Assembly: GCA_013397435.1 (NCBI GenBank)
Contig: VZRG01000288.1
Location: 222,349-286,348, forward strand
DNA: 64,000 nt
Direction of reading: 5' to 3'
Source: Erythrocercus mccallii
Taxonomy: Eukaryota; Chordata; Aves; Passeriformes; Dicruridae
The notes below the pieces were generated by a model. That model did not search any database. It was not told the DNA's origin and saw nothing but the letters and a program-made list of their open reading frames with translations. Below, in pieces: positions 26,401 through 33,299 of the stretch. The translations under genes and the position numbers were made by a program. How positions within the stretch are numbered: the first letter of the stretch is position 1; each line of letters begins with the position of its first letter.

Positions 26401-29400
26401 ATGTTTCTTCATGGAGTCCTTGTACTACCAAAAAAAAATCAGAATGTGTTTTTGTCTTCAGTCAATGAACAGAAAACAGGTGCCAGTGGCTTTACAGATC
26501 TCAGTAACATTTTAAGGAAAAAAAACATTATCATACACCTTAAAAGCATTAGCCTCACTCACTCAATTTTCAGAAGAAACACTTTTTAAATTTAATTATT
26601 ACATGCTCAAATGAGTTTTAATTTATTTTGATGATTCTGTCTACCCAATGTTATTCAAATAGAGATTTGTACAAAAAAAAAGACTAAATTATTAATTTTT
26701 AAAGACACACTATTTTCTAGTTTAAACTGAAGTTTTAGCATCTGACCCTTCAGTGGTCAGACAAGTGCTAGAACATATACAGTCTCTTGGCTAGCTAGAA
26801 AACAACACATTTGCACAGATATTAACTAATAAGAATTACAGTTTAATTACTTTAAGAAAATAAATTGCAAATTCAAAACCAGATTAAAACACGTGCATAA
26901 ATCAATCCACCCTGACTCTAAGGCATTTCCCAAAAGCAGAGCTCCAGGCCGACAAGCCAAGTTCCACCTACATACATTGACACTCTTCTGCATCCAGAGA
27001 GAAAGAAAGCTCTGACAGCAGAACTGGTTCTGAGTCTGCAGGGAATAAAAATTTTGCAAGAAATGTGCCTCTGAACACACTTTCATAAGTGTGTTTCCTT
27101 CTTTTCACAAGAAGGATGTCAGACACGCAATTTCTATCCCATCTGTCCTCAGTACTTATAACTAGAGTCCCCTGCATTCAGATCTGGGTCATCTGGGGTA
27201 CAAGCATTAGTTTGTTTTATTTTAAGCAGCAATGTTACATTAATAGCAGCTTTGGTTAGAAAAAAAAACCAACAACAAAAAAACCCAAACCAAAATAAAC
27301 AAAAAAAACCCACCTCAAACCTTCTCAATAGAGTAAGATTTTCTGTCCCAATATTCTGTTGCTCATTTCCTCACAGAATCATAGAATGGTTTGGGCTGGA
27401 AGGGACCTAAAGACCACACAACTCCCCTGCCACCAGCAGTGACACCTTCCACTATACCAGGTTGCTCAGAGCCCCATCCAGCCTGGTCTTGAACACCTCC
27501 AGGAGTGGAGCATCCACAAATTCTCTGAGCAATTTATTCCAGTGCCTCACCACCACAAAGCGAAGAATTTCTTCCTTATATTTAATCTAAACCCACTTTC
27601 TTTCACTTTAAAGCTATTCCCCCTTGCCTTGACACTCCATTCCACTGACAGAAGTCTCTCTCCAGCTCCCTTGTAACACCTTTAAGTACTGGAAGGTGCT
27701 GTAAGGCTTCTCTGAAGCCTTCTCTTCTCCATGCTGAAGAACCCCAACTTCCTCAGTCTCTCTTCATAGGAGAGGTGCTCCAGCCTAATAGGTGTAAAAC
27801 CATAATTTTCCAGCTTCCCAAGAGAGGAATGCTTATATACTAACATACTGAAATAGGTATTTGAAACTGCTTTATGTATTTTAAGAAAATTAATCATAAT
27901 TAATTCTACAGCAAGTGATACAGAACTATCAAAAAAAGAATTGGTTTGTTTTGTATTAGAGGGTTGTGTCTAGAGATACATCTTCATATTAAAATGAAAA
28001 CTCAGGAAATCAAAGCATAGTCCCTGTATCCTGAGCAGTTAGTTTATAAATGAACTACATAACCTGTATTTTAACATTCCAAGGAAAGGCATTAGGAAAT
28101 TCTCATCTACCAGTATGCCTTGTGAGCCAAGTCAGGAACAGAGAATGGATTCTGCCAATATTGAACTCCTTCAGTTCCATAAGGGCACACAACACTTGGA
28201 TTTGTTTTCAGACGAGGACACCATCACCCAAGGCTGCAACATACAATAAACTCCTTTTTTTGTTTAACAGAGATCCCACTCAGATGCTCTACACTCTTAT
28301 CTGTCAACAGTGATTTTCAACTAGCTGTGACTGAATGTTTACTCTATGGAACTGCATGGAGAAAGTATGCAAGAAGCTTATCAGATCCTGTTATGACACC
28401 TGGAATCACCCAAGATAGAAATTAATATTCTACTGCTCCCACATCAGAAGTGAAACAAAAAGGGAGGAAGTGGGCAAAAATAATGATTCCACTTTCTTTC
28501 TCCCACACACAACTAACCAGGTGAAGCAAGTAATACTCAGACTTCCTTTAATCTGTCATTAACACATGCTGAAGCTAACATTTTAGCACTTTGTCTAGAT
28601 TTATACGTACATTGTATGATAGTATACTAAGTGATAGTTCAGAAAAATGTTCATATTTACTCACATTTTGCTTGCCAGCCTCAGGGATGTACAGCTAAGA
28701 CATGCCCGATCTCCCAAGTTACCTAGAAAAATACCAATGATTAGCATCGATTTTGAAATTCGGGAGGACATTTATCCATGTAGTGAACTGCACACAAATA
28801 CAGGAGTGAGAAGATTGATCTTTACTTAGAAATGGCTATTACTGAAAGCACAAAAAAGATGTTGCTTAACACTCAGAGTTGAACTCTGTGGATGCCTGAG
28901 CTCGGTTTGCTCTTGTTTAACTGACTGAAGACAGGTTTCCAAGTCCCTCTTGCAAGAAACTATATTGCAGAGGAACTTCACTAAAAGGAAATGTTAATTT
29001 TTTAACAGCTCTGTGACAACATAGTATCAGATGATCTCAAAGGAGCCCTTGCCAAGTGTTTAGTATTAAAATGGCTTTTTGTTTTAAGCAAAACAAATAA
29101 AACACAAGCAGGAACCTAAAGATGCTTCACTAGAGAGGTGGAGCCACAACACGATTTAAATACATTGCTGTCCATTTTGATTAGCACCACGTAAACATAG
29201 CTCTACCCCATGATCTCTCTGTAAAGGATACAAATTGTCTTGAGATAAGGATACAAATTGAGAGGTGAGAACCTGACCCAAAGCCATAGGAAAAGTTAGC
29301 TTTCCAGAAAACACTGTATCCCTCAACATGAATTTTACTTGAAACACTACCTCAGAATCAGTACTAATAGTAGCTAATAAAGCCCAAAAGAAGGGCTGAC

Positions 29401-32400
29401 TGACACCTATAGAGGAGCACCCTCTATCCAGGTACACAGACTAACAGTATCCATTCTGGAAATAAATTAAGATCATCAAATCATAAATTATCTAAGTCAT
29501 GTGCTTCAATAAAGGGCCATGATTGAAAGTCTCCTGACCATGGAAGAAGCATAAAGAACATAAAGTGCTACCTAGTGGCGGCACACAATCTACAATCACT
29601 GAAAGTCATCCCTCATCCCACTAGAAAGGAATTCATCTTCCTAAAGCAACTTTTAAAAAAATAAATCTTGTATCAATACCTTGCTACAGTAACTCAATAG
29701 GTAGCTACTACCAACAGCAAAAATACTTCTGGATATATCACTAAAAAATCACACAAGCAAGACTTCAAAGGTGTTGACTCTTTTTAACCAATCTTTTCAA
29801 AATTCACTGTAACCAAAATAAAATTGGAAGGCTGGATAGAGTAGGCATACTGTGGTTTATTCCTCCCATCTGGAATCTACCATTTCTGGTCAATCCTAAG
29901 AGACAGCAGGATACAAAAGTCATTTGAGAGGTCCATGGTACTCTTTCCCCCCATCAAAGCCAAGATATGGCCTATGACAGAACTTTTATCTGAGAAAATA
30001 CAGCATCCAATGCTGATGACCAAAAGCCTTCCCCAAAAAATACCCTAATTGTTAGGGGAAAAGAGATGCTGCCAAAATCAGGTGGGACAATCAGAAGTTA
30101 TAGAAGATAAGTTAACTTATCAGAGGAAAATCTTGATAATCAAGGGATGTCCCGTGCTAAGTGAGCTCTGAAGTAATTACAGCAAAAGCTGTGGCATTAT
30201 CAAGTCAAAGGACTTACCCATGTCAAGTTGTATGAAACTCACTCACTGCCACTGGAAGTAGAGCCATGGAAAAACTGTCTCTGTCTGGCTCAAAAAGCAA
30301 GCTCTGAGAATCTGTGAAGGCATTGTGATACTCTCCAATATTTACAGAAAGAACTGTAGCTAAATTACATAACCCAAGAGGCCAACTCAGAAGGACATCC
30401 CTGACCTCAAGGAGCAGCTGAGCAAAGCCCAGAAGTACTCAGTGTCTGGAGGGATAAGTCCCAGCACAGTAATCTGTCTCACTCAAGTGCCAGGAAGCTC
30501 ACAAAGCCTTATGTGCCTAAAGCAAGAGTCCTCTCCTAAACTAGGAGAGGACGTTGCCTGCTACAGGCAGGTGCCCCTAGAACTAAGAGGGATGATCAAA
30601 ACTGGCTCAAAACTGGCTTGGAGTTTCTTAGATAAAACTCCACGACAGCAAGACACTTTCACTTCACTTACCTTCTTTCCAGCCAGGCTCATTAAATGTT
30701 AAGAAAGGGGTCAAAGAACAAAATTCCAAGGTTACCATAAGAAAACATGCTGACAAAGCTTCTTGTTGTACAGCATGTTCAGAGTGTGAACAGGCCCACA
30801 GAAAATGTTAATTCCAACTTTGCCCGTTCTGACAAGAGCTTTTTAGGTTTTGCAGTGTTTCTTATAACCAAGTACTTAGGAGTAAACCAGCCCTGAAATA
30901 AAAGATATACTTCCTTTAGAACAAGTATAGTCGATAATCCTTGCTTTTGGGATAATACAGACACCCAAAAGTGTCTGAACAAGGTGAATGTTGCTTAACC
31001 ATACTCAACACTGTTCATTTAAGAAACCTGCACTGGCTTAGCAAGAAAGAAGAGCAGTAGTGCCAAAGAAGCTGTATATTAACATGTTCCTCATGGAAAA
31101 GAAGTCATGGGAAACTTTATACTTGAATTTAATGAAGCATCAAACCCGAAGTTTTTAACGTAGAATAGCCATACTGTTACTATGTTTAGAATTTTTAAAA
31201 ATAAAACGCTATCATGAAGTAAGTCCCTAGAGAAGTGTAAGCTTGCAGTACTTAACAGACTGATCTTCACAGGAATAACATTTAGGATTCTTATAAGCAC
31301 TTAGCTTTAACTTAATCTTAGACTACTTACACGTAAAGCAAAGAAGATGAGCTAAGTAAAGCAAAACAGTACAGAAAAAAAATAAACCATACAAGAAGGC
31401 ATTAATAATAGATTAACACCCCAAATAAAAGTATTGGTTGTAGCATAACCACAGCACACTAATTATTTGATTCTATCACAGCATTTTGGCTTAGATTGTC
31501 TAAGATTTATAACAAATAAAATTAGCACTATGCCACAAGAATAATCAAAGCTCCCATCTAATTTAAAGGTACATGGATGTGCTTTTTCCCCATTTAAAAT
31601 AAACTGGATAATTAGGATACCCCAAGTTTTTGTTCAGGACACTGTCCAGGCTTATCCTAAACAAATGACTTTACAACAGTAACTCACAAAACCCATCCGT
31701 TAGGGGAAGATACCACACTTGGTGACTGTTGGTAACCAAGGGGACAGCTGTTCTTTGTAATGAACCGGCATCCCTCTGGCTCAACAGGTCTGCCCGTATG
31801 CGACCGTGCAGCTGCCCTGCTCTCAGTGACAGCACTCCTGTGACAAGCTGGGGCTCTGTGTCAGTGACAGGCAATTCCTACTCACCCCCTGCCATTCCAG
31901 CTCAGGGCTCTGTGTCAGTGACAGGCAATTCCTACTCACCCCCTGCCATTCCAGCTCAGGGCTCTGTGTCAGTGACAGGCAATTCCTCGCTCACCCTCTG
32001 CCATTCCAGCCCAGGACATACAGAGCAGCCACAGGCCTCGTGTATGTCACACGTTATCAGCTGTTTCATGCCACTAAGCTTCACCAACCAGAGCTATTTA
32101 AACTGCCAAATTATCTTCATTATTAATCAGTATCACACAATGCACTTCCTTTTTATTTTCCTAAGCTTTCAAAGCCACTTGGAAAAAAGTAAATTCATGT
32201 TTCGTCCCTAACATAGACTAAGAAAACATCCCCTCGTGCTTTCTTAGAGAAGAAGCACATGACTAGTGACAACCCCACTTCACACCCAAGGCACGCCGAG
32301 AGCAAGGCAGGCACGACCGAGACGTAGTAACGCGTTCCTGCACTTTAACAAAAAGCACGTGTTTTCCCTTTCCCCAACCAGCCGGCATTCAGAAGACACG

Positions 32401-32761
32401 CGTGTGCCACTGCCCTTAGGGTAAATCATCCCCTCCAACCACGGTGCCGCGGAAGCACATGCGAAGAGGCCGCAGCAGCCGCCGAGCGTGGGCCGGGCCC
32501 GGGAGCGGCGCCAGCCCCGGCGGACAGAGCGGTGGGGACTCGGCCGCGGCCCTTCCCTCCCGCAGCGGCCTCTCCGCCCACGCCCGGAGCCCCCAGACGC
32601 CTGCGGCCGCTCTCCCTCCCCTGTGCCCTCCCGGCCAGGCCCGGCGGGCCGGAGCCGGCGGGCGGCCCGCGGAGAGCCTCACCGGGCTGTGGCGGGCGGC
32701 GCAGCGCTCGGGGCAGGCGGCAGGCGCGCCGCCCGCAGCTCTGCAGCAGCATGGACGCCAT
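8288..32761 (-). CDS. LETM1: LETM1, mitochondrial inner-membrane cation/proton exchanger (whole gene, 14 coding exons)
   Basis: The spliced CDS is 2271 bases, 756 residues plus stop, against 739 in human. The call rests on near-identity to vertebrate LETM1 in the core (for example [20 protein letters not shown] and QLVALCKLLELQSIGTNNF). LETM1 is known to sit in the mitochondrial inner membrane, support K+/H+ or Ca2+/H+ exchange and cristae shape, and bind mitochondrial ribosomes; its human locus lies in the Wolf-Hirschhorn region. Visible layout: an Arg-rich, acid-free presequence (residues 1-26), one membrane segment with conserved prolines (about 209-229), the LETM1/ribosome-binding domain (about 247-440), coiled coils (about 445-500 and 555-655), an EF-hand loop (693-704) and a Lys/Glu-rich tail. 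The start codon sits in a strong Kozak context (GCCGCCATGG). Intron sizes, from first to last, are 3960, 3102, 4525, 695, 2933, 433, 1070, 612, 621, 757, 557, 1590 and 1348 bases. All are GT-AG and no frame break was found. Confidence 0.97.
8438..9785 (-). other. LETM1 intron 13
   Basis: 1348 bases of AT-rich sequence bounded by GT-AG. No repeat or RNA gene is recognised; short open frames on both strands look random. Confidence 0.85.
9786..9924 (-). CDS. LETM1: LETM1 exon 13 (EF-hand)
   Basis: This exon encodes the last base of codon 661 and residues 662-707. ISIAELINAMKQIQKIPEEK is followed by the EF-hand loop DENKDGQVDIDN (693-704). Loop positions 1, 3, 5 and 6 (D, N, D, G) are canonical; position 12 is Asn where human has Asp. 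The acceptor is TCTTCAG|G and the donor AAG|GTAGGT. Confidence 0.95.
9925..11514 (-). other. LETM1 intron 12
   Basis: 1590 bases, GT-AG, AT-rich, nothing recognised. The phase 2 intron separates the coiled coil from the EF-hand. Confidence 0.85.
11515..11702 (-). CDS. LETM1: LETM1 exon 12 (coiled coil)
   Basis: This exon encodes residues 599-660 and the first two bases of codon 661. It contains DLQEIKELSKTGEEEAVEES and KASKRLTKRVNRMIGQIDKI. It completes the long matrix coiled coil and ends in a variable hinge. Human has QEIKKELSKT where this reads QEIKELSKT, a one-residue difference. The acceptor is TTTTAG and the donor TGG|GTAAGT, phase 2. Confidence 0.95.
12260..12394 (-). CDS. LETM1: LETM1 exon 11 (coiled coil)
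   Basis: This exon encodes residues 554-598 (GEEITKEEIDVLSDACTKLQ, then EQKKSLTKEKEELEELKDDI, QEYNE), the start of the second coiled coil. The acceptor is TTCTGTACAG and the donor GAG|GTGAAG. Confidence 0.96.
13152..13307 (-). CDS. LETM1: LETM1 exon 10 (variable linker)
   Basis: This exon encodes residues 502-553, from KAVEPAADLEATVLQAKKSQ to DTAPVLEGIK. This acidic, low-conservation linker differs most from human LETM1 and probably accounts for part of the extra length. The DTAPVLEG motif at its end is conserved. The acceptor is AAATTTAG and the donor AAG|GTAATC. Confidence 0.93.
13929..14099 (-). CDS. LETM1: LETM1 exon 9 (coiled coil)
   Basis: This exon encodes residues 445-501, starting AKEAQVKVAEVEGEKIDNK. 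It is rich in Glu, Lys and Ala with heptad-like spacing, matching the first matrix coiled coil of LETM1. The acceptor is TTATTTTTAG and the donor ATG|GTAAGT. The minus frame contains no LETM1-like methionine start, which is why it is easy to miss; the plus strand holds a meaningless shadow frame. Confidence 0.94.
14712..14843 (-). CDS. LETM1: LETM1 exon 8
   Basis: This exon encodes residues 401-444 (WLDLHLNQEIPTSLLILSRA, MYLPDTLSPADQLKTTLQTL, PDSA), the end of the conserved LETM1 domain. The acceptor is CACTTACAG and the donor GCT|GTAAGT. Confidence 0.96.
15104..15572 (-). mobile_element. CR1 LINE 3' fragment in LETM1 intron 7
   Basis: The plus strand shows the reverse complement of a CR1 3' end, about 470 bases: CAACCCCCTGCCATGGGCAG, CCACCCTAACAGAAAAGAATTTC, CCCCCTTGTCCTATCACTAC and CTCCAGGCTGAACAACC boxes in order. 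It is 5'-truncated and non-coding, and fills much of the 1070-base intron. Confidence 0.93.
15914..16033 (-). CDS. LETM1: LETM1 exon 7
   Basis: This exon encodes residues 361-400: MIAEEGVDTLTVKELQAACR, then ARGMRALGVTEERLKEQLKQ. The family sequence normally begins LIAEEGVD, so the initial Met is a conservative change and not a translation start. The acceptor is TTGTGCAG and the donor CAG|GTATTG. Confidence 0.96.
16467..16670 (-). CDS. LETM1: LETM1 exon 6
   Basis: This exon encodes residues 293-360, the most conserved part of the LETM1 domain (IRETGERPSNEEILRFSKLF, QLVALCKLLELQSIGTNNF, LTMRLRSIKADDK). The acceptor is TTTCTCACAG and the donor AAG|GTGAGT, phase 0 at both ends. Confidence 0.97.
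16671..19603 (-). other. LETM1 intron 5
   Basis: 2933 bases bounded by GT-AG. It contains an open stretch of 146 codons on the minus strand (17870-18310) with no recognised homology; see findings. Otherwise AT-rich. Confidence 0.8.
19604..19741 (-). CDS. LETM1: LETM1 exon 5
   Basis: This exon encodes residues 247-292, from EERLKKELRVKLELAKF through KNKAAKGNVTKDFSTFFQK. It is the matrix-side helix leading into the ribosome-binding-like domain. The acceptor is TTTTAACAG, the donor AAG|GTAAAA, and both phases are 0. Only about half is visible as an open frame because there is no internal start upstream. Confidence 0.96.
20437..20580 (-). CDS. LETM1: LETM1 exon 4 (membrane segment)
   Basis: This exon encodes residues 199-246, beginning FLRICADLFRLVPFLVFLVV. 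It carries the single inner-membrane helix (about 209-229) with prolines P211, P219 and P226, a family feature, followed by KLFPNMLPSTFE. The acceptor is CATTCCAG and the donor AAG|GTAAGC, both phase 0. Confidence 0.97.
20581..25105 (-). other. LETM1 intron 3
   Basis: 4525 bases, the longest intron, AT-rich, with short TA runs near 21205-21220. No repeat family or RNA gene recognised. Confidence 0.8.
25106..25562 (-). CDS. LETM1: LETM1 exon 3
   Basis: The largest exon (457 bases) encodes residues 46 (last base) to 198. The acceptor lies after a run of T (TTTTGAAG|G) and the donor is CAG|GTACTAAG. The first half (VHFKYCTSVPPVYAY...) is diverged. The second half is strongly conserved, with VRWWHSSRP and then the block ending at RRERRQ before the membrane segment. 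A methionine inside this exon near 25417 is not the start: the frame is open and LETM1-like from exons 1 and 2 into it. Confidence 0.95.
27258..27312 (+). repeat. A-rich simple repeat
   Basis: An A-dominated tract with interspersed C (AACAAAAAAACCC units) within LETM1 intron 2, just beside a CR1 copy. Confidence 0.7.
27372..27787 (-). mobile_element. CR1 LINE 3' fragment in LETM1 intron 2
   Basis: Reverse-complement CR1 3' end of about 415 bases: ACAGAATCATAGAATGGTTT at its terminus, then GGGCTGGAAGGGACCTAAAG, CACCTCCAGGAGTGGAGCAT and CTTCATAGGAGAGGTGCTCC. It is a truncated, non-coding copy. Confidence 0.94.
28665..28722 (-). CDS. LETM1: LETM1 exon 2 (58-base exon)
   Basis: The acceptor is TTTTTCTAG and the donor is AAAAT|GTGAGT. 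With phase 1 from exon 1 the exon reads GNLGDRACLSCTSLRLASK, then the first two bases of a Met codon. It aligns with human GSPGDPAHLSCASTLGLRN. It converts the phase 1 end of exon 1 into the phase 2 start that exon 3 requires, so the reading frame cannot be closed without it. It covers residues 27-46 within the presequence region. Confidence 0.93.
28723..32682 (-). other. LETM1 intron 1
   Basis: 3960 bases, GT-AG. The distal part is AT-rich with nothing recognised; the part nearest exon 1 holds the 54-base minisatellite and the edge of the CpG island. Confidence 0.85.
31851..32012 (+). repeat. 54-base tandem repeat, three copies
   Basis: Three head-to-tail units start at 31851, 31905 and 31959, each beginning GGGCTCTGTGTCAGTGACAG. 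The first two are nearly identical and the third has a few changes. The period is a multiple of three, so one plus-strand frame repeats an 18-residue unit without a stop, but it lies in LETM1 intron 1 and no gene structure supports translation. Confidence 0.92.
32683..32761 (-). CDS. LETM1: LETM1 exon 1 (coding part)
   Basis: This exon encodes residues 1-26 plus the first base of codon 27, starting MASMLLQSCGRRACRLPRAL. It has six arginines and no acidic residue, as expected of a mitochondrial targeting sequence, and aligns with the human start MASILLRSC. The donor reads CCCG|GTGAGG. A second in-frame ATG at codon 4 is less likely to be the start because the first has the full GCCGCCATGG context. 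The open frame continues upstream into the 5' UTR and downstream into intron 1, but neither extension resembles LETM1. Confidence 0.93.
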
Positions 32762-32888
32762 GGCGGCGTTGAATGGACGGGCGGGCGGCTCCGGCCCCGC
32801 TCCTGTCCCGCCGCCCGGGCCGCGGCGATCCCCACACGCCCAGCAGCGCCCAGGAGCCGCGTTCGCCCGGTACCGCCCCGCGGCGCCG

Positions 32889-32908
32889 GGCACGCCGGGA
32901 GTCGTAGT
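32889..32908 (-). promoter_or_regulatory. ZNF143/THAP11-type ACTACA motif in LETM1 promoter
   Basis: The minus strand reads ACTACGACTCCCGGCGTGCC, close to the known consensus ACTACAAYTCCCAGMATGC. It lies about 130 bases upstream of the start codon, in the usual core-promoter position for this motif at CpG-island promoters. Confidence 0.55.
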
Positions 32909-33228
32909 CCGGGAGCGCACGGTGAGAGCGGCGGTGGTGCCGGGCGGCGGGGATGGCGTCACCGAGGGGCGGGGGCGGCTGCGGCTCTTCCCCACAGCCG
33001 CCCGAGGGGAGCGACGGCACCTGCGGTGGGCACCGGGGATGTCCCGGTGCCTCTTTCCCCGGACGTGCCTCACTCGCAGCCCATGGTCTCCGCCACGCCG
33101 GGAAGGCCACAGGCCGTGCCCGCTCTGAAGGGCGGGCGCCGGTGCCTCACGGAGCCGCTCAGAGAGCCGTGGCCACACATAACCCCAGCGCAAAGTACAG
33201 CGCTCCAGCACGGCACGGTGCTTTCCTC

Positions 33229-33297
33229 TTTGGCAGAGGTTGGATTGGATGATGCCCAGAGGTCCCTTCCAGTCCTGGCGGCCCTGTGATCCTGCGG
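33229..33297 (+). mobile_element. Short CR1 3' tail at the edge of the LETM1 CpG island
   Basis: GAGGTTGGATTGGATGATGC followed by AGAGGTCCCTTCCAGTCC and CTGTGATCCTGCGGTG matches the terminal CR1 segment. It is short and diverged, so probably old. Confidence 0.7.
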
Positions 33298-33299
33298 TG

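Noticed and set aside
31729..32211. 160-codon plus frame with a repeated 18-residue unit
   Set aside because: The length comes from the 54-base tandem repeat, whose period is a multiple of three. It is inside LETM1 intron 1 with no supporting splice or start context.
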